This document shows positions 15,505 to 23,558 of a stretch of DNA of 64,000 nt, in pieces. Each line of letters starts with the position of its first letter. The first letter of the stretch is position 1. Made by a program: the position numbers and the translations under genes. Source of the stretch: Fibrella forsythiae (GTDB taxonomy: Bacteria > Bacteroidota > Bacteroidia > Cytophagales > Spirosomataceae); assembly GCF_017353175.1 (NCBI RefSeq), contig NZ_JAFMYW010000002.1, positions 496,001 through 560,000 on the forward strand, in the 5' to 3' direction. Below the pieces are notes generated by a model, which saw only the letters and a program-made list of their open reading frames with translations, was not told the origin of the DNA and ran no database searches.

Positions 15505-16502
15505 GGAATACCACCGCCAAGGGCGTTTGACAACCAGGCTTCATCCATTGGTAAGCCATGCAGATTCATGCCAGCTACTTGCTTCGTTTTCGTTGCACCA
15601 TCTACTTTATCCACCAGAATAATTTCCTCAGGCGTTAGCACTGACACCAGCGACTGCGACTGCGTATTCAGCCAGATGTAATGGCCATACTCTTCACAAG
15701 CGAACCGAAATAGCTGAACCAATTCCCTTGTTACCTTTGGATTGAGACCATTCTCAGGCTCCTCAATACATAAGAATTGTGGATCATCGCTTTGATATAC
15801 AGCAGTTAGCAACGCAAGAATATTATACGTTCCATCGGAGATCAGATCTTTAGTAAAGTAGCGGTCACTGGACACTTCAAACCAGTGTAGTTCATCACGA
15901 TCATCTATTTCAACTGCTTTAAATCCTGGGACAAATAGGGAAAGCCAGTCAAAGATTTCTATTTTAAGACTCTCATTTATAAGCAAACGCTTTAGAACCG
16001 GCTCAAGATTTGAAGCTGAAAAGTTTAGAGAATCACCATCTTGGTACTCAAGGCTACTTTTTTTTCTGTCAGGGGCATTCACCAAAACTCGCTTAAACTG
16101 CTCAATAAAATGATATAAAAGAGCTTTAGGAATCGGGTTTGCCGGCTTTTTTAAGTTAGAGTCTGTCTGGGCATTGAATTGACTTCCAAAACGAAAAGTA
16201 CTGCCAAACGGCATGCTCATCGTTATAAATTCACTGTCTCCATAACCATAGTGAAGTTCATACGAGAAAACTTCGTTGTTCCCTTCTGCTCGTCGAAAGA
16301 GTTTATCTTCTCCACCAAATAATCTAACTGCTTCGTGGGGACGGTTAAATCTTGATGCAGTTGCAACAAACTCCAGCGCTTCGAAAATATTGGATTTGCC
16401 GGAGCCGTTGGGGCCGACAAAGACCGTGAACGGGTTGGGCTCAATGAGCTCGATCCGTTCAATGGACTTGAAATTTTCGATGACGAGGCGTTTGATCTGC
16501 AT
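15498..16502 (-). CDS. AAA_15/AAA_21-type (SMC/OLD-like) ATPase
   Basis: 334 residues. Walker A GPNGSGKSN (about residues 29-37), a signature-like LISDGTYNILALL (about residue 223) and Walker B FLCIEEPENGLNP (about residues 246-258) define an ABC/OLD-type head with a short insertion in place of a long coiled coil. The segment LNTQSQSLVSVL occupies the place where OLD-type ATPases usually have a THS-containing switch, so the usual His appears replaced by Gln. It forms a two-gene operon with the TOPRIM-like gene, placed between the two transketolase genes. The coding sequence looks more A+T-rich than its neighbours. Confidence 0.85.
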   Translation of the reverse strand: MQIKRLVIENFKSIERIELIEPNPFTVFVGPNGSGKSNIFEALEFVATASRFNRPHEAVRLFGGEDKLFRRAEGNNEVFSYELHYGYGDSEFITMSMPFGSTFRFGSQFNAQTDSNLKKPANPIPKALLYHFIEQFKRVLVNAPDRKKSSLEYQDGDSLNFSASNLEPVLKRLLINESLKIEIFDWLSLFVPGFKAVEIDDRDELHWFEVSSDRYFTKDLISDGTYNILALLTAVYQSDDPQFLCIEEPENGLNPKVTRELVQLFRFACEEYGHYIWLNTQSQSLVSVLTPEEIILVDKVDGATKTKQVAGMNLHGLPMDEAWLSNALGGGIPW

Positions 16503-16510
16503 AACAAAAC

Positions 16511-16609
16511 AGTTTACAGTTTACTGTCTTCCGTCTTCTGTTGCGCTGCCAGGTCACGATATGTACCTAAGCGAAGCGACAGAAGACGGAAGACAGTAAA
16601 CTGTAAACT
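16511..16609. repeat. Intergenic hairpin repeat
   Basis: Arms AGTTTACAG-TTTACTG-TCTTCCG-TCTTCTG in heptamer steps; inner stem GTTGCGCTGCC / AGCGAAGCGAC; the loop ends in TATGTACCTA. It fills the space between the ATPase start (16502) and the stop of the transketolase N-subunit gene (16615). Confidence 0.92.
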
Positions 16610-16614
16610 CCTTT

Positions 16615-17472
16615 TTAGTAGTCTTCCATGCCCGAATACACCGGCAGTTGGCCGAGGGCGTTGGCCATTTGTTCTTCGTTGAGGGCAGTGCCGTGCCACT
16701 TGTAGTTACCCGCCATGAAATCGACGCCGTAGCCCATCAGGGTGTGCATCAGAATCAGCGTGGGAACTTCCGGATCATGCTTGGCATCTTTCAGGGTTTT
16801 GATGATATCGCCCATGTCGTTGCCCTGCATTTCGGTCACGTTCCAGCCGAAGGCTTTGTATTTCGCAGCCAGGTCGCGGTTATCGTTGACGCCCATGGTG
16901 GTGCCGTCGATCTGCGCCAGGTTGTAGTCGATGATGGCGGTGAGGTTGCCGAGTTTTTTGTTCGGTGCAAACTGAGCCGCTTCCCAAACCTGACCTTCCT
17001 GCTGTTCGCCGTCGCCCATCAGCACATATACGTGCTTGTCGTCTTTGTTCAGCCGCTTGGCAAACGCAGCGCCAGCTGCAACTGACAAACCCTGACCCAA
17101 TGAGCCAGACGCGATACGAACGCCGGGCAGGTGCTCGGCCGTAGTGGGGTGCCCCTGCAACCGGCTGTCTAGTTTGCGGAACGTAGCCAGTTCAGATACG
17201 GAGAAATAGCCCGTACGGGCCAGTACTGAATAGAAGACGGGCGAAATGTGGCCGTTCGAGAGGAAGAACAGGTCTTCGTCTTTACCGTCCATCTCGAAAA
17301 CCGGTTTGCCATCAGCATCCAGCTTCTTGCGAAGCACGTCGAAATATAGGGCGACAAACAGGTCGGTGCAGCCCAGCGAACCGCCGGGGTGGCCTGAATT
17401 AACGGCAGATACCATCCGCAGAATGTCGCGACGTACCTGCGAAGCAATGTGCTCAAGTTGTTGTATTTCCAT
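16615..17472 (-). CDS. Transketolase, N-terminal subunit
   Basis: 285 residues, the ThDP pyrophosphate-binding half of transketolase: VNSGHPGGSLGCTDLFVALYF, FFLSNGHISPVFYSVLA and the ThDP/Mg motif GDGEQQEGQVWEA (about residues 151-163) ending with DYNLAQIDG. It works with the C-terminal subunit encoded at 13986-14939. The two halves lie on the same strand but are separated by the ATPase/TOPRIM-like pair. Confidence 0.93.
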   Translation of the reverse strand: MEIQQLEHIASQVRRDILRMVSAVNSGHPGGSLGCTDLFVALYFDVLRKKLDADGKPVFEMDGKDEDLFFLSNGHISPVFYSVLARTGYFSVSELATFRKLDSRLQGHPTTAEHLPGVRIASGSLGQGLSVAAGAAFAKRLNKDDKHVYVLMGDGEQQEGQVWEAAQFAPNKKLGNLTAIIDYNLAQIDGTTMGVNDNRDLAAKYKAFGWNVTEMQGNDMGDIIKTLKDAKHDPEVPTLILMHTLMGYGVDFMAGNYKWHGTALNEEQMANALGQLPVYSGMEDY

Positions 17473-17486
17473 AGTCTCAAAAAAGG

Positions 17487-17586
17487 AGTTTACTGTTTAC
17501 CGTTTACTGTCTTTTGTTGCTCTGCTGAACCAAAATCAGGTGCCTTAGCGAAGCAACAGAAGACAGTAAACGGTAAACAGTAAACT
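17487..17586. repeat. Intergenic hairpin repeat
   Basis: Arms AGTTTACTG-TTTACCG-TTTACTG-TCTTTTG match their partners almost perfectly; inner stem GTTGCTCTGCT / AGCGAAGCAAC; the loop ends in CAGGTGCCTT. It lies between the transketolase N-subunit start and the bcp stop codon, overlapping the latter by two bases. Confidence 0.92.
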
Positions 17587-18034
17587 ATGTCAAAATTTGC
17601 GTTGCGTGATTTTTTGTATCTATTTTCTCGATGATATCGGTAATCAAACCGTTTTCATCGATGATGAAGGTTTTACGAACGGTGCCCATGTAAGTTCGGC
17701 CATACATTGATTTCTCCTGCCAGACGCCGTAGGCTTCCACCACCGACTGGTCGGTGTCGGCCACCAGCGAGAAGGGGAGATCATACTTGGTTATAAACTT
17801 GGAATGAGCTTTTTCAGAATCGATACTTACGCCCAGCACTTCGTAGCCAGCTTTTTTTAAGTCGGCGTAGTTGTCGCGCAGGCTACAGGCCTGGGCCGTA
17901 CAGCCCGGTGTGTCATCTTTTGGGTAAAAATACAGCACCACCTTTCGGCCCCGGTAGTCGGAGAGCGTTAGTGGGTTACCATGCTGGTCTTTGGTGGTGA
18001 AATCGGGCGCCAGGTCGCCTACGGATAGCGGCAT
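17585..18034 (-). CDS. bcp: Thioredoxin-dependent peroxiredoxin, Bcp/PrxQ type
   Basis: 149 residues. DFTTKDQHGNPLTLSDYRGRKVVLYFYPKDDTPGCT leads into the peroxidatic Cys, with a second Cys five residues later (CTAQAC, about residues 45-50), the atypical 2-Cys pattern of PrxQ/Bcp. It reduces hydroperoxides using thioredoxin in the cytoplasm. It is separated from the M23 peptidase gene by 30 bases. Confidence 0.93.
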   Translation of the reverse strand: MPLSVGDLAPDFTTKDQHGNPLTLSDYRGRKVVLYFYPKDDTPGCTAQACSLRDNYADLKKAGYEVLGVSIDSEKAHSKFITKYDLPFSLVADTDQSVVEAYGVWQEKSMYGRTYMGTVRKTFIIDENGLITDIIEKIDTKNHATQILT

Positions 18035-18064
18035 AATCAGGAATTTAGTGCAAACATATTCACC

Positions 18065-20107
18065 CTAGCGTTTCCGTCCGCGTTTTTTTGCGGGCGCTTT
18101 CTTTACCGGCTTTGCTTTCGGAGCAGGTGCCGCCGCAATCTTTGTTACTACTTCGCCTACATTGCCCGATCGGTCACGTACCTGAATAATCACCTCAGAC
18201 TCCGGCTCGAACGCCGCCTCTGGATCCAGTTTGTCTGACCAGATCAGCGCCCGTTTGTAGTCGTACTGCATCAGCGTCCACTCGCCATTGACGAACACGC
18301 GGAACTGGTCGATACCCGATAGGTCGTCGCTGATGCGGGCGCTGATACCCTTACCCGTTGCGCTCACCACCCGAATGACAGGTGGCGTAAGGTCGGTAAG
18401 TAAGCCAAATTTGCCCAACTCACGGGTGCGGAATTCAATGCGATTATTGGTCCATTTCCCCCCAACGAACCGCTGGCGACCGCCGGAGAGCATATACATC
18501 TTCGTCCGCATCGTGTCAATGCTGACCGGCGATGTGGGCGTAAACCGAACATCGATAAAATCATTTAGCGGAATCGTATTCTGATTAATCTCCAGGATAT
18601 TTCCTGATGAGGTTCGGGTCGACAGATACAGCGTATCAAACAGCGACTCGGCGTTGAAGCGAAGATTCACGTTGCCGGCGTCAATCACCTGGGTACGTCC
18701 CGGAATAACGGCCTGACGGAAATTGAGTGGCAGGCGACCACGGCCAATCTGCACAGAGTCGGGCATGGTTTTGTTCAGGTCAATCAGGTAGACGGCCTTG
18801 CCATTACGAGTATAGGCAACTGGTAATTCGGTTGTTTTCTTCCCGGTAAACAGCAGCGCATTGGGCGGCACGCCGGGCAGACCGCGCACCGCAAGTTTCA
18901 GCACGTTATCGTCGGGCGTAAGCGTTACGTTGGGTACGTTCTGCTGCCCTGGCTGAGTTAAGCCGGGGAGTGTACTGAGCTGACCACTATCTATGGCGAT
19001 GGTCTGGATAGGCTGGGCCAGTACTGGTTCAGACAGGGGTTCTGGCTGAATTATAAACCGGAGAACAGCCGAATGCTCGTAGTTATCGAACAATGTAATG
19101 GTAACCTCGTGGGGTTTACGGTCGAGTAGCGGCAGCTTGCCCCGGTAGGCATTCGAGTGATAGAGGGACAGTTTATTGCCATCGGCAACGTACCCACGAT
19201 GATACCGCTGACCGCTCAGTTGCTCGGCCTCGTAGTTCATATGCACGTTGATGAACCTCGTCTGCTCGTTCGGGAACATGTTCATATTGTAGGCAAACAC
19301 CTCATTGCCGTCCAGCCGGATTTCCACGCAGTTCAGGCCATTGCGGTAGGGTGAGCCATTGGCTTTGTCGTAGGCCAGTAACTCAAGGCCCAACAAGCCC
19401 GAGGCAGAAATGGGTTGCGCAATCGTGTACGAGCCGTCAGCACGTCGAACGGGCGTGAACGTCTGCCGCTGAAACTCACCGTTTAACCGCGACTCAGGTG
19501 TCATGGTCCTGATGGCGACACGCTCGAAATAAGGCGGCACATCGTCTGACAGTTCGGGGAAACCGTAGAGGAGTGGGTTTATCAGATTGTCGTTAGGGTC
19601 ACGTACCTCGAAGTGCAGGTGTGGCCCGCCCGAGCCCCCCGTATTTCCCGACAGCGCAATGACGTCGCCTTTCTTTACCGGAAATTCGTTGGGTTGTGGC
19701 CGAAGGTCTATCTCAAAGGTCTTTTTGGCGTACTGGTTTTCGCGCAGGTACGTGCCCAGCGTATCGTTCAGCGTTTTCAGGTGGCCATAGACGGTAGTTA
19801 GTCCGTTTGGATGCTTCAGGAAAATAACGTTTCCGTACCCCCCCGTAAACACGGCAATACGCGACACGTACCCATCGGCGGCGGCATGTACCGGCAGGCC
19901 TTCAGTTCCACCCGTCCGGATGTCTAAACCGGCGTGGAAATGGTTGCCCCGCAGGTCGCCCATGCCGCCAGACAGCGACCCCGCCTGGCCGGGGTTGATT
20001 GGGAAGAGCAGATAGCCGGGTTGCACCAGTGAAGGTAATGGCTTGCGCGCCTGCCCAACCAACAGGGTGGGCAACAGGAACAGCAGGAGAAAACGGAGGA
20101 AGTTCAA
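18065..20107 (-). CDS. M23-family metallopeptidase (secreted, cell-wall hydrolase-like)
   Basis: 680 residues with a signal peptide (MNFLRFLLLFLLPTLLVGQ). The LytM/M23 domain is N-terminal: HFHAGLDIRTGGTEGLPVHA (zinc ligands His and Asp, about residues 57-61), YGHL and HLHFEVRDP (about residue 165). A long beta-rich C-terminal part of unknown role follows, ending in a Lys/Arg/Pro/Ala-rich tail. It probably cleaves peptidoglycan cross-links or activates a hydrolase in the periplasm. It starts 8 bases from the ancestral end of the broken yoeB gene. Confidence 0.87.
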   Translation of the reverse strand: MNFLRFLLLFLLPTLLVGQARKPLPSLVQPGYLLFPINPGQAGSLSGGMGDLRGNHFHAGLDIRTGGTEGLPVHAAADGYVSRIAVFTGGYGNVIFLKHPNGLTTVYGHLKTLNDTLGTYLRENQYAKKTFEIDLRPQPNEFPVKKGDVIALSGNTGGSGGPHLHFEVRDPNDNLINPLLYGFPELSDDVPPYFERVAIRTMTPESRLNGEFQRQTFTPVRRADGSYTIAQPISASGLLGLELLAYDKANGSPYRNGLNCVEIRLDGNEVFAYNMNMFPNEQTRFINVHMNYEAEQLSGQRYHRGYVADGNKLSLYHSNAYRGKLPLLDRKPHEVTITLFDNYEHSAVLRFIIQPEPLSEPVLAQPIQTIAIDSGQLSTLPGLTQPGQQNVPNVTLTPDDNVLKLAVRGLPGVPPNALLFTGKKTTELPVAYTRNGKAVYLIDLNKTMPDSVQIGRGRLPLNFRQAVIPGRTQVIDAGNVNLRFNAESLFDTLYLSTRTSSGNILEINQNTIPLNDFIDVRFTPTSPVSIDTMRTKMYMLSGGRQRFVGGKWTNNRIEFRTRELGKFGLLTDLTPPVIRVVSATGKGISARISDDLSGIDQFRVFVNGEWTLMQYDYKRALIWSDKLDPEAAFEPESEVIIQVRDRSGNVGEVVTKIAAAPAPKAKPVKKAPAKKRGRKR

Positions 20108-20115
20108 ATCGTCAA

Positions 20116-20373
20116 TCAGTAATGGTACTTACAGGCAAGAACAACAATGGTATCGTCAGCTACTTCTTAAACCAGACGGTGCTCCTGCGTAATTCTCCTC
20201 GACCAACAGCCACGGAGGTTGTATTTGAGCGGCTCAGGTTTGCCGATGCCAGTGAATGGCGTTTCAACGGCGTCATCCAGCAGCTCAATAATCTTTCGTA
20301 CAATCTTCAGGTCGGTTCGCGCCCAGTCAGTAAAATCTTCCCACGCTTCAGGCGTAAAAACGGGCTTACGCAT
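20116..20373 (-). pseudogene. yoeB: YoeB-family toxin gene interrupted by a nonsense codon
   Basis: The frame from 20373 encodes FTPEAWEDFTDWARTDLKIV, FTGIGKPEPLKYNLRG and WSRRITQEHRLV, matching the YoeB mRNA interferase. It then meets TAA at 20167-20169, where YoeB proteins have Tyr. Beyond that stop the same frame continues with the expected tail, EVADDTIVVLACKYHY, ending in TGA at 20116-20118. The restored protein would be 85 residues (E. coli YoeB has 84). The truncated 68-residue product keeps the Glu and Arg of the active site but loses the terminal His-Tyr, so it should be inactive. A sequencing error is possible. Confidence 0.85.
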
Positions 20374-20617
20374 CAGGGCTCGTTTTACGGAAAGCCGTTA
20401 GATCGGGCGAAACTACATTTCCCTGACGAGCATTGTCCATCGAACGTAATAGCCGCTTCCTGTTTGCTGACGACTGAAGTAAGTAATCGGTTTCGTCTAC
20501 CTCGTCATCAACAATGATTGTCAGTCGTTTTTGACGAGAGTTACTGAACATCTCTTTCAGATGCTGAATCAACCCACTGTTCAATTCGTCTAATTCCAAT
20601 GGGATGGTATGTTTCAT
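20366..20617 (-). CDS. YefM/Phd-like antitoxin partner of YoeB
   Basis: 83 residues, overlapping the start of the yoeB frame by 8 bases, the usual antitoxin-first order. The C-terminal half (YLLQSSANRKRLLRSMDNARQGNVV) resembles the toxin-binding region of YefM-type antitoxins; the N-terminal half is not a clear Phd/YefM DNA-binding domain. It would neutralise YoeB and may autoregulate the operon. With a broken toxin it is probably a relic or a free regulator. Confidence 0.7.
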   Translation of the reverse strand: MKHTIPLELDELNSGLIQHLKEMFSNSRQKRLTIIVDDEVDETDYLLQSSANRKRLLRSMDNARQGNVVSPDLTAFRKTSPDA

Positions 20618-20687
20618 GATCTGTCAGTTTCACCTATGAACGATAACATGCTGAAGAATGTGTTGGGTTTCAAAACAACTACGGCAC

Positions 20688-21299
20688 TTACTTCACTCCG
20701 AAATTGAACATCTCACGCCCTTCCAACGTACCTACCAGCCGGTCGCCGATCTGCACGGGGCCAACGCCCTTGGGTGTGCCGGTGAAAATGACATCGCCTT
20801 TCTGAAGCAGGAAGTAGCGTGAGACATACGCGATCAGGAAATCGATTTTGAACAGCATCAAGCTAGTGTTGCTTTCCTGCCGGGTTTCGCCGTTGATGGT
20901 TAGTCCGAAATTCAGATTTTGCAGGTCGTCGAATTCTGTTTTTGGAATAAATTCCGACATCGGTGCCGAGCCGTTGAAAGCCTTGGCCAGTTCCCAGGGC
21001 AATCCTTTGGCTTTCAGTTTGCTCTGTACGTCGCGAGCAGTAAAATCGATACCCAGCCCAATTTCGTCGTAGTATTTGTGCGCAAACCGCTCTTCGATGT
21101 TTTTACCCACCCGATTTATTTTCACCAACACCTCTACTTCGTGGTGAACGTCGGTGGAAAAATCGGGATAAAAGAAGGGGGCATTCCGATAGAGTATAGC
21201 GGTTTCAGGCTTCAAAAAAATAACCGGATCACCCGATTGTTCATTGTTCAACTCCTGAATATGCTCTACGTAATTGCGGCCAACGGCAATGATTTTCAT
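20688..21299 (-). CDS. Fumarylacetoacetate hydrolase (FAH)-family protein
   Basis: 203 residues, the single-domain FAH length. Features are KIIAVGRNYVEHIQEL, PVIFLKPETAIL, the metal-binding pair in VHHEVEVLVKI (Glu-x-Glu) and the C-terminal GDVIFTGTPKGVGPVQIGD. Members hydrolyse or decarboxylate beta-diketo acids (acylpyruvate hydrolase, oxaloacetate decarboxylase); the exact substrate cannot be told from sequence. It appears monocistronic. Confidence 0.9.
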   Translation of the reverse strand: MKIIAVGRNYVEHIQELNNEQSGDPVIFLKPETAILYRNAPFFYPDFSTDVHHEVEVLVKINRVGKNIEERFAHKYYDEIGLGIDFTARDVQSKLKAKGLPWELAKAFNGSAPMSEFIPKTEFDDLQNLNFGLTINGETRQESNTSLMLFKIDFLIAYVSRYFLLQKGDVIFTGTPKGVGPVQIGDRLVGTLEGREMFNFGVK

Positions 21300-21494
21300 A
21301 GTTATTTGGGCGTTACTGAAATGGCCTCTCTTCGTCTAAGAACAGGCATTAGATTGATATGAGCGCCCACAAAACTAAACCATAACGCCGCCCGCTCGTC
21401 AAAAGCAGTAAACAAAAGGGGGATTACGGCGGTACGTATACTCTAGGACGTATCGCATGGGCGAAATGGCCCACTAACATAATTCACGAACACG

Positions 21495-22316
21495 ATGAAA
21501 AAATTAATTGTAGGAATGGTGGCCTTAGGGTTACTGGTTGGTTGTCAGACAGTCCCGTTGTCGGGGCGTAAACAACTTGCACTGGTGTCTAATGCTGAGT
21601 TGCTCCCAATGAGCTTCCAGAGCTATCAGGGAGTTCTGGATACAAGCCGGGTAGTTCGGAACAGTAGCCAGGCCGAGATGGTGCAGCGGGTAGGCAATCG
21701 TTTGCGGCAGGCCATGGAAGGTTACATGAACAGCAATGGCTACGGTGAGCGGCTGGCAGGCTATCAGTGGGAGTTCGCCCTCATTGAAAGTCCGCAGGTG
21801 AATGCCTGGTGTATGCCGGGGGGTAAAGTAGCCTTCTATACGGGTATTCTTCCCTATACGCAAAACGAAGCTGGTGCGGCGGCCGTAATGGGCCACGAAA
21901 TCTCGCATGCTATTGCCGAGCATGGACGCGAACGGATGAGCGAGGGCCTGCTTTCGAGCGGTTTGATCCAGGCGGGGCAGGCGTTTGCGGGTTCGCGGGC
22001 TCAGCAAAATCCCAGTGCTACCAAAGCCATCTTATATCAGGCCGTTGGGGTAGCCTTACCTGCCGCTTATCAGGTGGGCCGGGAACTGCCTCACAGCCGC
22101 GCCCAGGAATCAGAAGCCGATAAACTTGGTCTGATTTTTATGGCAATGGCTGGCTACAACCCGGCTGAAGCGATCAGCTTTTGGGGCCGTATGGCCAAAG
22201 CAGGTGGTGGTAATAAGCCCCCTGAATTCCTGTCTACTCACCCTTCTGACGAACGCCGGATTGCCGACTTACAGAAGTTGTTGCCGGAAGCTCAGAAATA
22301 TTACAAAGGTCAATAG
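21495..22316 (+). CDS. M48-family metalloprotease lipoprotein
   Basis: 273 residues. A lipoprotein signal MKKLIVGMVALGLLVGC gives lipidation at Cys17. The zinc motif HEISHAIAEHG (HExxH, about residue 134) and the third ligand in SRAQESEADKLGLIFM (about residue 208) are intact, as in BepA/LoiP/HtpX-like M48 proteases. It is likely anchored in the outer membrane, where relatives take part in quality control of outer-membrane proteins. It ends before a strong hairpin at 22333. Confidence 0.9.
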   Translation: MKKLIVGMVALGLLVGCQTVPLSGRKQLALVSNAELLPMSFQSYQGVLDTSRVVRNSSQAEMVQRVGNRLRQAMEGYMNSNGYGERLAGYQWEFALIESPQVNAWCMPGGKVAFYTGILPYTQNEAGAAAVMGHEISHAIAEHGRERMSEGLLSSGLIQAGQAFAGSRAQQNPSATKAILYQAVGVALPAAYQVGRELPHSRAQESEADKLGLIFMAMAGYNPAEAISFWGRMAKAGGGNKPPEFLSTHPSDERRIADLQKLLPEAQKYYKGQ

Positions 22317-22332
22317 CAGTAAGGCTTAAGAA

Positions 22333-22386
22333 GCAGGAACGGCTTTGCCAGCGCACCGGACGGTGTTCCGGCAAAGCCGTTCCTGC
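22333..22386. terminator. Strong stem-loop between convergent genes
   Basis: A 17-bp stem GCAGGAACGGCTTTGCC / GGCAAAGCCGTTCCTGC lies between the stop of the M48 gene (plus) and the stop of the AlgX/J-like gene (minus). It is suited to terminate transcription from both sides. Confidence 0.75.
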
Positions 22387-22421
22387 GTTTATTCAGGTGA
22401 ATTCTGTTAGGTATTGACGAG

Positions 22422-23555
22422 CTACAGTTTCCGTAGATCGCGCAGGTTTCGCTCAACGATCTCTACAATGACAATATCCGGTTTTTCCTGGTCAATGCGC
22501 TGCCAGTCGAGCGCTGGCTGGCGTACGGCACAGGTCCGGCTAAAATAACCGGGTAAGTAAACCAACATTGATTCGCTGAAAGAGTCCCCGAACAGGAGCA
22601 TCGACGGTTGACCAGCGTTCTTTCCCTGAAAGACAGACGTCTGTCTTTCTGCCGATTGTTGAGCGGCAACGGTTCGAAAAGCGGGTTTTGACACTATACT
22701 ATAAAATATCTGGTCTTTTACCTGTCCCTGAAGCATCATGAGAGCCGCTAAATCCCCACTTCCACCACGCATTACTTGCATGTCGTAGTCGTTCCATTGC
22801 ACTGGACGTATAGACGGGAATGTCTGTCGAATACGGTTAATAATTGAGGCCGTACCAATTAATGCTCCGTAGTTACTCCAATGGGTATCGGTTTGTCGGT
22901 AAATAACGGCTTTTTGTTTTGCCCGGCACAGGGTATCCCGAAGGTCGAGGAAAGGAACCGACAGATGTTTTTGCATGACTTGGCTAAGTACGTCGTGGGG
23001 CGTCTCAGTCCACTGATAATGTTCCTTCGTTTGCGCATGATAACCCGAGGCTACATAGTCAGGCAAATATTCTGGATAGATAGAATGCGAGTCAGGAGCT
23101 ATTAGTATATACAGTTGTGCCCCTTTACCGGCTAATTTTTGTTGAACGGCTACTAAATGCTGCGCAATTGCCTGTGCCGAATCAACCGATAGAGGCCATA
23201 GCCCTTGATGCTGTTGCATCACCCGATTATAATGATCCCCAACATATAACCACCCCTGTTTGCCGAAAATAACTTGCTGCGGTATAGGTGAATCGTTCAG
23301 TACATAGTAATGCAGGACACTGTGTAAAAAAACCAGTCCGTCCCGAATACCAAAATTAGTTTTATAGTAAACGTCAAACTGACGAACAGCTTTTTTCAGC
23401 GTACGCATTGAATGGATAGCCCCGTTTTCTGCCACAAAAGACGGCCTGTTTTCCATAGTACGAAACGATGAGATACCCAGTAATTGATCAATTATTGGTA
23501 AATAAATAAGGAAGCAAAAGCAGGTTATCAGGCTTTTGTTTTTAAGATTTTTCAT
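22422..23555 (-). CDS. AlgX/AlgJ-like SGNH-fold O-acetyltransferase partner
   Basis: 377 residues with an N-terminal membrane anchor or signal (about residues 7-27). The AlgX/J-type catalytic elements are visible: Asp-x-His in TDTHWSNYGALIG (about residue 222) and the nucleophile Ser in LLFGDSFSESMLVYLPGYF (about residue 325). Such proteins transfer acetyl groups from an MBOAT partner onto exopolysaccharide in the periplasm. The gene starts 3 bases after the stop of the MBOAT gene, so the two are coupled. The coding sequence is more A+T-rich than the window average by eye. Confidence 0.87.
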   Translation of the reverse strand: MKNLKNKSLITCFCFLIYLPIIDQLLGISSFRTMENRPSFVAENGAIHSMRTLKKAVRQFDVYYKTNFGIRDGLVFLHSVLHYYVLNDSPIPQQVIFGKQGWLYVGDHYNRVMQQHQGLWPLSVDSAQAIAQHLVAVQQKLAGKGAQLYILIAPDSHSIYPEYLPDYVASGYHAQTKEHYQWTETPHDVLSQVMQKHLSVPFLDLRDTLCRAKQKAVIYRQTDTHWSNYGALIGTASIINRIRQTFPSIRPVQWNDYDMQVMRGGSGDLAALMMLQGQVKDQIFYSIVSKPAFRTVAAQQSAERQTSVFQGKNAGQPSMLLFGDSFSESMLVYLPGYFSRTCAVRQPALDWQRIDQEKPDIVIVEIVERNLRDLRKL

Positions 23556-23558
23556 TAA

